The notes under the pieces: model-generated | The model's input: only the letters and a program-made list of their open reading frames with translations | Database searches by the model: none | What the model was told of the DNA's origin: nothing | In this document: in pieces, positions 22,611 to 31,105 of the stretch | How positions within the stretch are numbered: position 1 is the stretch's first letter | Layout: each line of letters begins with the position of its first letter | Translations under genes and position numbers: made by a program | Origin: a virus | IMG/VR virus record: IMGVR_UViG_3300033141_001797 | Location: 1-40,162 of that record | Strand: one strand, 5' to 3' | Length of the DNA stretch: 40,162 nucleotides

Positions 22611-22988
22611 CTATATGTAATCCAGAGGCCCGCTTACTCTCGTGGCTTCTTTGGTTTCTGCCGCTCCCTTGATCTCTTGAGGAATACTCTCCTGTATCGC
22701 ATGATTCTGCGGAGCATGAAGAACGCCGTATATCTCTTCAAGTTTGCTTTTCATCCCATCAAGTTCAGCTTCACTTGTCTTCTTTTCCATCGCATCCTTG
22801 ATCTCCTTGAATTCCGGGCGCTCAAGAATTTCAGATGTGATAGCGTCAAGCCGTGCGGGTATTGGTGCAGATTTGAGTTCCTTGATTTCTGTTTTGAGTT
22901 CGACCAGTGTATTCTTCAATTCTGCAAGTTCTGTTATGATGTCCTTATTTTCAGACCCGCCGGATTCTTCTTCTTTTTTTTCTGCCAT
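22611..22988 (-). CDS. Nested scaffold protein (internal start in protease gene)
   Basis: Inside the protease gene, in frame, ATG 22988 is preceded by AAAGAGGTAACCAAA, a perfect Shine-Dalgarno at normal spacing. It would make a 125-aa protein starting MAEKKEEESGG with a coiled coil (LAELKNTLVELKTEIKELKS). That matches phage scaffold proteins, and lambda C/Nu3 is a known case of a scaffold made from the end of a protease gene. The internal start is inferred. Confidence 0.6.
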   Translation of the reverse strand: MAEKKEEESGGSENKDIITELAELKNTLVELKTEIKELKSAPIPARLDAITSEILERPEFKEIKDAMEKKTSEAELDGMKSKLEEIYGVLHAPQNHAIQESIPQEIKGAAETKEATRVSGPLDYI

Positions 22989-23546
22989 TTTGGTTACCTC
23001 TTTGGTTTTTGTAGGATTTTTATTTTCTTCGATTTCATTGAGTGATTTTGAAAAAACGCTTAGAATTGAACAGTTAGAATTAGCTGGGTATGGAGTAGCC
23101 GCTCCATTTATCAGATTGATTTTTTTTAAGTATCGAATCCCTTTTTGGATTACATATTCTCCTTTTTGTGGTTTTGCAAATGTGATACTAAGGGCGTCAA
23201 TGAATTTATTTTTAAGCTGATAAAAAATACTTTTAAAATCGGGATATGCCTCATTCAATAATACCTTTATAAGTGCCCCTTTTTTATCTTTATTTGCGGA
23301 TATTATTCTTCCGAGAGGGATTGTAACGCCCTTTTTTACAAGTTCATGATTCAGATCGAGTTTTATATTGAAATTAAGAAGTTGTTTTATCATTCCATCT
23401 ATTGCTTCTGGCAACACAACATCGCCAACACTGTCTAAATCGGACGTAGAAAGATAACCTGTAAGGAAGTACTGCTTTATTCCCTTAATTTCTTCGGTTT
23501 TGAGTGAAAAATTAGGGAGATAGAATTCATAAGTATTATTTTCCAT
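22611..23546 (-). CDS. Prohead protease with C-terminal scaffold
   Basis: A 311-aa protein. Residues 1-165 are an HK97-type prohead serine protease: DLDSVGDVVLPEAIDG, catalytic His in LNHE (H67), GRIISANKDKKGALIKV, and catalytic Ser in ALSITFAKP (S120). Residues 185-311 form a charged coiled-coil scaffold ending in ATRVSGPLDYI. It matures the capsid by cleaving scaffold and the capsid protein N-terminus. It is upstream of the major capsid gene as usual. Confidence 0.88.
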   Translation of the reverse strand: MENNTYEFYLPNFSLKTEEIKGIKQYFLTGYLSTSDLDSVGDVVLPEAIDGMIKQLLNFNIKLDLNHELVKKGVTIPLGRIISANKDKKGALIKVLLNEAYPDFKSIFYQLKNKFIDALSITFAKPQKGEYVIQKGIRYLKKINLINGAATPYPANSNCSILSVFSKSLNEIEENKNPTKTKEVTKMAEKKEEESGGSENKDIITELAELKNTLVELKTEIKELKSAPIPARLDAITSEILERPEFKEIKDAMEKKTSEAELDGMKSKLEEIYGVLHAPQNHAIQESIPQEIKGAAETKEATRVSGPLDYI

Positions 23547-23594
23547 TAATTCCTATTCTGTTATGTGCGATATAAGAATGGCTGGAAAAAAGAA

Positions 23595-23849
23595 TCAGTC
23601 TATAGAATCATAGGTATCTTCAAATATGTCCGGTTTGCAGGGATAATAATGTATTCCATCCGGTTCAGGAATTATATAGTCACCTATTTCCACATATACC
23701 AATTGATTATTATGTGCTGTATGAACATGCGGCGTAGTGATTCCTGCTTCATAACATTCATCAGAAATGCACATGCCTGTAACGAATTTTCCTTTTTCTG
23801 TATATTGCTCGGCCTTGATTATGATTGGTTTCTTTCTATATTTTGCCAT
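23595..23849 (-). CDS. Conserved small phage protein (KYRKKP...KPDIFE)
   Basis: An 84-aa protein starting MAKYRKKPIIIKAEQYTE and ending YPCKPDIFEDTYDSID, with VEIGDYIIPEPDGIHYYPC between. This start and end pattern (KYRKKP ... GDYI ... CKPDIFE-x-TY) is a widespread small protein of tailed phages, of unknown function. Its presence here inside the head block is somewhat unusual. Confidence 0.8.
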   Translation of the reverse strand: MAKYRKKPIIIKAEQYTEKGKFVTGMCISDECYEAGITTPHVHTAHNNQLVYVEIGDYIIPEPDGIHYYPCKPDIFEDTYDSID

Positions 23850-23855
23850 TTTAGA

Positions 23856-24038
23856 TTAATCTGGGTTTCCAATATTCGTGAATCCACTGATTTTTTTTGT
23901 TAATTTAAAACAATCTTTATTGTTATGTATTGGGCCCATCATTGAAAACCATGCATGTTCATTCTGCAGTATTTTCTTTTTGCACCCATAACATATTTTG
24001 CCTGTATGTTCGTGCGGGTTTGGATTTGGATATGCCAT
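23856..24038 (-). CDS. Small zinc-binding protein
   Basis: A 60-aa protein with CYGCKKKILQNEHAWFSMMG and a later His/Asn/Cys group (PIHNNKDCF), a pattern close to a single zinc knuckle. It sits between MuF and the conserved phage protein with 6-9 nt gaps. Function unknown. Confidence 0.6.
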   Translation of the reverse strand: MAYPNPNPHEHTGKICYGCKKKILQNEHAWFSMMGPIHNNKDCFKLTKKISGFTNIGNPD

Positions 24039-24046
24039 TTTAAAAA

Positions 24047-25033
24047 TTAATTCAATTCTAATTTTTCATATATTCTATAAACTGTACTCTTATCTCTTCC
24101 TAATATTCTTGATTGTTCACTTGCCCCAATGCCATGATCATGCCAATATTTCACGGCCTTCTTTTCATAGTCTGTTACATTACCGACCGGGGTCGGGTGC
24201 ATTATGATGCGAGACCTGCAATTTATGTGAAAAGGATTAGTCATAAATTCCTCTCCGGTTTTCTTATCCTTGAATTTTTCTTTAAGCGGGACACGCTGAC
24301 CGTTGTTCCGCCTGCATATATCAGATGTTCTCTTATCTATGTGGGCGACCCATTCCTTTTCTCCCTCAAGGCCGCTCTGCAGATACCCCTCAAGAGTGCC
24401 GTATCCAACCGCCCGGTTAATCTCCGTTCTTGCGATTGCCATAGCACGGGTTTCATTCACATCGAATACTTTTAGCACTCGCTTCTTAATTTCTCTCGGG
24501 CCTTCCAGATTCAATAATCCCCTTTCAAATTCAGCCCGCAGATCAGATGCGATTTCATCATTCATATCCTTCACATTTCCGAAGGTGTGGGTACGGATGA
24601 AGTCTATCGCCTTTTCATTCGGTACGAATTCCAGCTTTAATTCGTTTTCTGCCTGATCATTGCCCTTCATGAATGCCTTTTCTATCGTTGCTCCGATTAC
24701 GCCACGTATTGCGTCCATATCAAGGATTTCTTTCAGACGGGCTATCAGTGATTCTACCAGGCTAATTGATGTCTTGATCTGGCTTAGTTGATCGGATACC
24801 TGGATGGTCTCTAATTCTGCGAGTATTTGTTTTTCTTTTTCTTTTAGGAAAGATAATATGAATTTCCCGAGTATATCTTCAAGCTGGATTACTGTTTTTG
24901 CTTTTTCTATTTTTTCGGTTGGTAGCTGCAGGAAATTCGGGGCGTATCCTATGGATGATGTTGTGAGCGCTTTTGATTCTATTAGGTTCTGTGCGTCGCA
25001 TTTACCGCACTTGAATATTATTGAGTCTGACAT
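24047..25033 (-). CDS. MuF-type minor head protein with zinc and HTH ends
   Basis: A 328-aa protein; the ATG at 25033 lies one base after the TAA of the previous gene. Residues 8-12 have FKCGKC, a zinc-ribbon-like start. The MuF/SPP1 gp7 core is in residues 180-285: RAMAIARTEINRAVGYGTLE, EWVAHIDKRTSDICRRNNGQ, and FHINCRSRIIM. The last 40 residues (AVKYWHDHGIGASEQSRILG then RDKSTVYRIYEKLELN) are a helix-turn-helix. MuF proteins sit inside the capsid and are sometimes fused to toxins or other effectors; a DNA-binding end is unusual. Binding packaged DNA or host DNA on entry is inference. Confidence 0.85.
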   Translation of the reverse strand: MSDSIIFKCGKCDAQNLIESKALTTSSIGYAPNFLQLPTEKIEKAKTVIQLEDILGKFILSFLKEKEKQILAELETIQVSDQLSQIKTSISLVESLIARLKEILDMDAIRGVIGATIEKAFMKGNDQAENELKLEFVPNEKAIDFIRTHTFGNVKDMNDEIASDLRAEFERGLLNLEGPREIKKRVLKVFDVNETRAMAIARTEINRAVGYGTLEGYLQSGLEGEKEWVAHIDKRTSDICRRNNGQRVPLKEKFKDKKTGEEFMTNPFHINCRSRIIMHPTPVGNVTDYEKKAVKYWHDHGIGASEQSRILGRDKSTVYRIYEKLELN

Positions 25034-25034
25034 T

Positions 25035-28000
25035 TTACCATATCCAGCCGGGTGAGTCTTCGGGTTGCGTGCATAGGTCACTGATCCACCACCCGGTACA
25101 ATTGCCGCCATAAAGACAATTATAGATATACTTGCAATACTCGGGTATTGTTGTGACTGTGACCGACCAATTGGCGGACGTTGTTGTTCGTGTGACTGTA
25201 TCATACACTCTACCATGCCATTGTATTGTATAGTCTGTTGTTATCTCTGAAAAATTAATTATAAAATTTCTAATACCATCTCCTTGTGTGTAGTTTGTTT
25301 GATTCTTCGCCCACACTGGAAAATCAAGCCAGAATTCGGTATAATTGAGCATTAGATTATCAGATACATTCATACTGAATGTAATTATATCAGATGATGA
25401 TACGCTTCCATTTGCTGGAGATATTAGAGTTATTGCGGGGTTTGTATTATCTACTGTGAAATTCAATATTGTATCTGAATCGTTTAATCTGCCTGTATCA
25501 GTTACAGTTACATTTATACTCCATGTGCCATCTGCTGCGTTTGATGTGTCCCATGTATAGTTTTTATCTGAAATTTCTGTAAAAAGAGTTAAATTAATTG
25601 AATTATCTGAATTTAGCAGGTATCCTGTATAATTCATTGAATCCCCATTTGGGTCTACAGCATTCCAGGTTATACTATAATTCCTTGTTATATTCTCTCC
25701 AGTTGAGGGGGTTAAAATGTTGATTTGTGGTGCAATATTCTCAATATCGCCCATAGTATAGTTTGTAAGCCCAGTATAATTACAGTTTCCGGCAATATCG
25801 CAAACATACACCCACTCTCGCAATATATCATGATTTGTGTGCACGTGCCTGCATGTCATATCTATTGTATATGGTTGCACCTCCCAAGTGTCGCCCTCGT
25901 CTGTTGAATAGAATGTACGGTTTATATTATTGAATCCTATGCCGTCACCTGAGATATTTGATTCGTTTGACCATGGGAACTGATACGCATTTCCAGGAAG
26001 GTTTTCAGTATATGCAGAGAATAAGATATAGTATGTTTTATTTGCTCGTACTGTGCCGAAATAAGAATTATTATCGACGGTGAATATTATTTCATTTATA
26101 TACGTTGAATTTCTTACAGAATATATAGGAGTCAAATTGGCAAATTCCGTTATAAGATTGCAGTAGCTCTTATCCCACGGTGTTTTTTCATTAAGCGTAA
26201 CTAAATTAGAATCACAGTAGTCTACTCTAATATTTGACAATGACCCTTGATAATGAACATTTACATGGCATACTACTGTTGTATTCGGATCATCAGAACC
26301 ATAATCGAATCTTTTGGCGAGTATGTTTTTCTTATATACTGTTACGTTATTTAATTTTTCATCGTATTGCAGACATGTCCTGCATACATCCCACTCATTA
26401 TGAAGATAATGTTCGAGTAATGATGAAATTCTAAACTGCGACCACCCATCTCCAGAACCGTTAAGTGATAGATGTGAACTATTTGTATCATGCACACCAT
26501 ACGTGAAAATATCAGATAAATACCCAAGTCCTATTGATTCATACCATTTAGCAAGCAATGGATTTTCTGATATATTGTATCGATTGCAAGCCCTTCTGTT
26601 TTCATCTCCGAAACCATATCTAATGCTCCAATTTACATTCAGATTATGTCCGAGTCCGTGACCGTATATGAATGTTGAATTATCAACTTCTGATGTTGCA
26701 TCTGAGCAATTGCATGTTGTGTTTATGAATGCTCCAAGATATGAAAGATTTAATTCTGTTGGGGTCTTTGTGCATGTGCAAGATGGAGGGAGTGTATCTA
26801 CCGTAACCGTCCTCTCACTCTTATTCAAATTCCCGGCTAAATCCATAGCGTAGGCGGTGTAATTGTATTCACCTTCTGAAAGATTTGTGAAATTGTGATA
26901 GTATTTACTTCCCCTGTAACTTGCATTGATTTCTTCGGGTGAGAGGGCACGTGAGTAGATGCGGACTTCATCTATTGTGCCGTTGAAATATGAACTTGCT
27001 AAACTTCCACCCCTACCTATTGCTAAAATACCTAAATTTCCACTCATATTATGTGAATCAGTTACAGCTGAATTTAATACACCATCAATATAAAAAGTAT
27101 ACGTCCAATTACCACCATTTCCACTTCTCACATATACAAGATGATGCCAATTTGAAGTATCGGTTAATTGATCCCCAGTTGAAATTATACCCACAATATT
27201 TCTTATAGTGAAATGTAATTTATCATCAGAATTTAAACCTACATGATAACCATTACTACCCCCTTTGCCTACTATCCTTTGCCAAGTACCCGTGCTTTCT
27301 CTATTTATATAAGCCTCAATTGTGATAGCATCAATAATGTTTATACTTTCTGAATGAGGTATACTAACATAATCATCAACCCCATCAAACTCCATCGCCT
27401 GCCCGAATTTTCCATTCACACTCAAATTCGTAGCATGATTCTTTAGGATTCCATGATTCCCCCAACTTGAATTATCCCAAATCGTGCCGTTTGATTCGGT
27501 TGCGTCAAAACTCCAATATCCGATAAGACTTCTATCAAAATCCAGAAAAGTGGACGTGTTGGATGTATCTGAAACCGAGAAATTAATTGAAATATTATTA
27601 TAATTCACATAAGCATTATCCGCTGGGGTCTGCCCCCCGAAAACAAGTTTTGGGAGAACTGTATCTATCGTAAAATTCCTGTCAGTGGAATGAAACATCC
27701 CGTCTGTATCCGTGCAGTTAATATCCCAATAATATCCTCCATCCGAAAGAGAAGCATTAGCCACAATAGTCGTAGCTGTATTGTTTTGAGTTGTTGCATT
27801 CACACCGTATCCTGTGCCGTTGATCCTAAGTTCGCATGTGAATGTAGTGCTAACTGTCGAAAGCGGAGTGAATGTAAACGTCGGGGTGTTGTTGTTAGTG
27901 TATAATCCTTCATCCGGTGACGATAACGTAAATGTGACAGTCCCGAACCCAAGCCGGATTGATTCTCCTATCATGCACCCACCAAATGATACGTCAAAGT

Positions 28001-28535
28001 GCCCGGAATTCTTAGAAACATTAATGCTATCCTCACATATTACACCTTTTGTTTTCTTGATCGGGAGTGCTTTCTGAAATTCCTTTATATCATTTATCAT
28101 CTGTTTATCCGGCTTCCGGCCGAATAAGTATGATTTCTTGTTTGTTTTCTCTGTCAAGTTCTTTTTTACCTTCGTGAATCCATCAAGATAATTTATTGCC
28201 GAATTCTCAGATAATTTTGCACTATCCTCAATTATTTTCTGAACACTCTTATTTTTCCAACTCCAAAATATTCTAAAATCAGTAGGGCAATTAAATCTAT
28301 CCCTCTTAAGAATTTCAATACTATAATCTAATTTATCCGCAAGATATGGCGTACTTGACATAATCAGATCAGTTTCCTGTGTTATGCCACTATGAAGTTT
28401 ATTAATATTATTTGTTGAATTTATATTCATATCATCAGTAGGAATTCCAAGCAGTGATGCCATCATTAGTATGCCTACCGCTCCGGCTATGGTTGCTGTG
28501 GCTCTTGTATTCTTATCGTATTTGTATTCTAACAT
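25035..28535 (-). CDS. Large LamG/Ig-like surface adhesin
   Basis: An 1166-aa protein with an N-terminal membrane segment (ATATIAGAVGILMMASLLGI). Residues about 200-300 form an Ig-like domain, about 337-545 a LamG/concanavalin domain (LIGYWSFDATESNG, GQAMEFDGVDDYVSIPHSES, DEVRIYSRALSPEEINASYR). Further Ig-like domains follow at about 565-600 and 960-1130. The C-terminus is Cys-rich. Numerous N-x-S/T sequons suggest glycosylation. Position between portal and MuF genes suggests a virion or infected-cell surface adhesin. Its length is large for a head-block gene. Confidence 0.75.
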   Translation of the reverse strand: MLEYKYDKNTRATATIAGAVGILMMASLLGIPTDDMNINSTNNINKLHSGITQETDLIMSSTPYLADKLDYSIEILKRDRFNCPTDFRIFWSWKNKSVQKIIEDSAKLSENSAINYLDGFTKVKKNLTEKTNKKSYLFGRKPDKQMINDIKEFQKALPIKKTKGVICEDSINVSKNSGHFDVSFGGCMIGESIRLGFGTVTFTLSSPDEGLYTNNNTPTFTFTPLSTVSTTFTCELRINGTGYGVNATTQNNTATTIVANASLSDGGYYWDINCTDTDGMFHSTDRNFTIDTVLPKLVFGGQTPADNAYVNYNNISINFSVSDTSNTSTFLDFDRSLIGYWSFDATESNGTIWDNSSWGNHGILKNHATNLSVNGKFGQAMEFDGVDDYVSIPHSESINIIDAITIEAYINRESTGTWQRIVGKGGSNGYHVGLNSDDKLHFTIRNIVGIISTGDQLTDTSNWHHLVYVRSGNGGNWTYTFYIDGVLNSAVTDSHNMSGNLGILAIGRGGSLASSYFNGTIDEVRIYSRALSPEEINASYRGSKYYHNFTNLSEGEYNYTAYAMDLAGNLNKSERTVTVDTLPPSCTCTKTPTELNLSYLGAFINTTCNCSDATSEVDNSTFIYGHGLGHNLNVNWSIRYGFGDENRRACNRYNISENPLLAKWYESIGLGYLSDIFTYGVHDTNSSHLSLNGSGDGWSQFRISSLLEHYLHNEWDVCRTCLQYDEKLNNVTVYKKNILAKRFDYGSDDPNTTVVCHVNVHYQGSLSNIRVDYCDSNLVTLNEKTPWDKSYCNLITEFANLTPIYSVRNSTYINEIIFTVDNNSYFGTVRANKTYYILFSAYTENLPGNAYQFPWSNESNISGDGIGFNNINRTFYSTDEGDTWEVQPYTIDMTCRHVHTNHDILREWVYVCDIAGNCNYTGLTNYTMGDIENIAPQINILTPSTGENITRNYSITWNAVDPNGDSMNYTGYLLNSDNSINLTLFTEISDKNYTWDTSNAADGTWSINVTVTDTGRLNDSDTILNFTVDNTNPAITLISPANGSVSSSDIITFSMNVSDNLMLNYTEFWLDFPVWAKNQTNYTQGDGIRNFIINFSEITTDYTIQWHGRVYDTVTRTTTSANWSVTVTTIPEYCKYIYNCLYGGNCTGWWISDLCTQPEDSPGWIW

Positions 28536-28536
28536 C

Positions 28537-28899
28537 CTACTCTTTATATATTAATTTAATCTTTATGGCTTCATCCAGTGACGCATCATATATCCTCAAA
28601 TACACCTCACCAACCATACACGCAAGGAGCTTAGACGCGTCATTGAAATACCCGGTATTCCCGGACTTGGTCCACACCGGAAAATCATCCGATTTCGTGA
28701 ATATTCCAAAATTAAAGGTTGTGGTTGATGTCGTAGATTTTACAATTACCTGCCGTAGATCGGCGTTGAAGTTTAGCAGTGCGAGTGAAACTGTTATTTT
28801 TATATCCTCGGAGATATTGCCGCCGGATGGTGTGACTGTCGTCTCATATACGTAGACATGCCCGCTTTTTGCTTTTATTGTTGATGTTACAGACCCCAT
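28537..28899 (-). CDS. Small beta-rich virion protein
   Basis: A 120-aa protein with regular strands (HVYVYETTVTPSGGNISEDI, VIVKSTTSTTTFNFGIFTKS, EVYLRIYDASLDEAIKIKLI). It looks like a small beta-sandwich, possibly a head fibre or decoration component. It ends one base before the LamG protein start, so the two are likely co-translated. No family recognised. Confidence 0.6.
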   Translation of the reverse strand: MGSVTSTIKAKSGHVYVYETTVTPSGGNISEDIKITVSLALLNFNADLRQVIVKSTTSTTTFNFGIFTKSDDFPVWTKSGNTGYFNDASKLLACMVGEVYLRIYDASLDEAIKIKLIYKE

Positions 28900-28986
28900 T
28901 TTATTTTAGGTTTGCCTAATTTATATTGACAAACAACAGTAATGAATTGTAATTCAGCTATGCGATTGATATGGTTTTGATGTGTT

Positions 28987-29334
28987 TTAAGGCGGACTAA
29001 TATTACCGATCTTGACAGTATTATCACGAGCCATTGTATCCGTATCATTCGCCAGACTCTGAAGCAACCTTATTTTTTCAGCATTCGCCATATTCTCAAT
29101 CTCCGGATCATTCTCTACGCCCAATATAGGATATGCCGACTTCAGATGCGACTCCATGAATATACTCATATCTTCAGGGGTATCCGCCTGGAAAATCGCC
29201 TTGAAAATGAAGCCCTGGACTCTGCGATACATGATTATCTCCGCTTCATTTTGCATATAGAAAATATCACTGTCCATATCAAAGAGACCCGGGGACATGA
29301 AATGATCCCATGAAAGCCTAAATATTAGTGTCAT
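28987..29334 (-). CDS. Hypothetical head-region protein
   Basis: A 115-aa helical protein starting MTLIFRLSWDHFMSPGLFDM, overlapping the portal gene end by 17 nt. Segments such as MQNEAEIIMYRRVQGFIFKA and ANAEKIRLLQSLANDTDTMA predict helices. Position after the portal gene suggests a head-assembly accessory role. Unrecognised. Confidence 0.55.
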   Translation of the reverse strand: MTLIFRLSWDHFMSPGLFDMDSDIFYMQNEAEIIMYRRVQGFIFKAIFQADTPEDMSIFMESHLKSAYPILGVENDPEIENMANAEKIRLLQSLANDTDTMARDNTVKIGNISPP

Positions 29335-30886
29335 TTTCTGTAATTAGCTTATTGTCTACGATTTTCCCTATCACTTTCCCAGAGTATACGCTGTTATCTT
29401 TGAATCCAATACCAGCCTGCGGCATCGGTAGGGCCTTCCTCGATTCCGAAGGGATGAATCGGTTCACGGTTTCAGAAAAGCTACCGCCTGCCTGTTGTGG
29501 CTTATATGGCGTACTCCCCCACGCTACCGGATCAAGATTCTTCTTTTCCCTCCATTCATTGATTGTAATCTGACCATGATCCAGTTGTCCGCCGTATAGT
29601 TTCTGCTCTTCGAGTTCTTCATCGAGATCAAACCCGGTGAATTGGAACTGCATGGTTGGAATGTATATAGTCCGGTTCTGGATTACTTTTTTCTCAAATC
29701 CGAATTCCGGGAGAATCTGTGAGGTAAAATTATATGCAAACATATCAAGATATGGTTTTATGGCTTTTCTTTTCACAACCCTATTCTGTGATAGTTCTGT
29801 CGCATGATTGGAATCCTCTGTGAATCCCATCTCGCTCGGCACGAGTCCGAATAGCATCCAGACAATCTTACAGAACCACGCCTGTTGCCCCAGCCATTCT
29901 AATTCTGCCGGGGGTATGCTGAATGGAACATATTTAGCATCTGAATTGACGACTGGCGCGCTGTGGAATTTCCGGCGGTATATGTCAAGATTCGTATCCT
30001 TTTTGACCAACATGTTCTTCATTTGCTCCTTGAATCTGTCTATATCCTCTGCGTTTGCATTTAGGAGTTGGATCATACCGGGCGGAATCTCATTGCCCTT
30101 GAAATAGTCTGTATACATCGTCTCCCCGAGAATAAGCGCCTCAAGAACATTTGAGAGAATATTTATCGGGGATATTCCATATTGACTGCTTCCGCACGGG
30201 CGTTTTTCTATCCACGTGATTTCATCCCGGTTGAATGCGATCGGTCTCCCGGACGCCGTCCAAAAATACTGCCAGTATGCCTGTTGTTCCGGGAGTATTC
30301 CATGTATGTCCGGATCTTTTGTGAATGTGATCCCATCATAGACGCTCATAGATGTCATAGTCCGCTGCCCGAGTGGACGGAGATCACCGCTCATCATATA
30401 CCCCGGAGTATGATTATACTTATGCGGGGCAATATACATCGAACTCACAAGACCGTTGTAGCTCATTTGATCATACGCTTTGACAAACACCCCACTGTCA
30501 TACTGGATTATATCCCGCAGTGCCTTATTCATCAGTGTTTTTATATTCTCTTTGTTTTCGTTTGGGTCTTTGAAAAAATAGGTTGTATCATCTATGATCG
30601 CTTCAGATACCTTCATACCGGTATTTGGAACTATCTGCCAATCCATTGCGCAGCATTGGGTGACTATGGTATCAATCACTGCCTCAATATATGTTGATTG
30701 CGCGAGATTACGAATCTTGATAGCATCAATTTTACGGGGCCTGCCGAATGGCGGACGGTATAAGAAATCAGGAATCACCGCCTTATGCATTCCGACGGGC
30801 ATATCTACAGTTGTTGTTGTCGGTACGGGTGATAGAATATTACGTGTATTTTTTACAACGTTTTTTAGGGTTTCTGTAAAATTCAT
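29318..30886 (-). CDS. Portal protein
   Basis: A 522-aa phage portal. Typical segments are FGRPRKIDAIKIRNLAQST, DTIVTQCCAMDWQIVPNT, MNKALRDIIQYDSGVFVKAY, KRPCGSSQYGISPINILSNV, and FTEDSNHATELSQNRVVKRK. The C-terminal part ITINEWREKKNLDPVAWGST is the common portal ending. It forms the dodecameric ring for DNA passage and binds terminase. A TATA-like AGTTATATAC about 60 nt upstream may provide an internal promoter. Confidence 0.9.
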   Translation of the reverse strand: MNFTETLKNVVKNTRNILSPVPTTTTVDMPVGMHKAVIPDFLYRPPFGRPRKIDAIKIRNLAQSTYIEAVIDTIVTQCCAMDWQIVPNTGMKVSEAIIDDTTYFFKDPNENKENIKTLMNKALRDIIQYDSGVFVKAYDQMSYNGLVSSMYIAPHKYNHTPGYMMSGDLRPLGQRTMTSMSVYDGITFTKDPDIHGILPEQQAYWQYFWTASGRPIAFNRDEITWIEKRPCGSSQYGISPINILSNVLEALILGETMYTDYFKGNEIPPGMIQLLNANAEDIDRFKEQMKNMLVKKDTNLDIYRRKFHSAPVVNSDAKYVPFSIPPAELEWLGQQAWFCKIVWMLFGLVPSEMGFTEDSNHATELSQNRVVKRKAIKPYLDMFAYNFTSQILPEFGFEKKVIQNRTIYIPTMQFQFTGFDLDEELEEQKLYGGQLDHGQITINEWREKKNLDPVAWGSTPYKPQQAGGSFSETVNRFIPSESRKALPMPQAGIGFKDNSVYSGKVIGKIVDNKLITENDTNI

Positions 30887-30951
30887 TTTATGTTTAGGGG
30901 ATAGAAAAAGAGAAGGGGTATTATAATGTAATTGTATTCAAGAGTATATAA

Positions 30952-31104
30952 CTATGGAATTCTATGAAGCATATATATGAGAATTCCTGTAAATATCGCT
31001 CCTGAAATCCATCCGGCTACGTATCCGGTGCAGAATCCACCTACGAGATAGTGTATCTCTGTATATGTATTTGCGAATTCTTTTAGAATTTCTTTTAGGT
31101 GCAT
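30952..31104 (-). CDS. 50-aa membrane protein
   Basis: A short frame beginning MHLKEILKEFANTYTEIHYL with a hydrophobic helix (VAGWISGAIFTGILIYM) in its second half. It fits between RNA ligase and portal with the ligase stop 1 nt away. No function can be assigned; it is one of several tiny membrane proteins in this genome. Confidence 0.6.
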   Translation of the reverse strand: MHLKEILKEFANTYTEIHYLVGGFCTGYVAGWISGAIFTGILIYMLHRIP

Positions 31105-31105
31105 T

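Noticed and set aside
25034-25216. N-terminal extension of the MuF protein upstream of 25033
   Set aside because: It overlaps the end of the LamG protein gene, is low in complexity, and the ATG at 25033 directly follows the stop codon of that gene.
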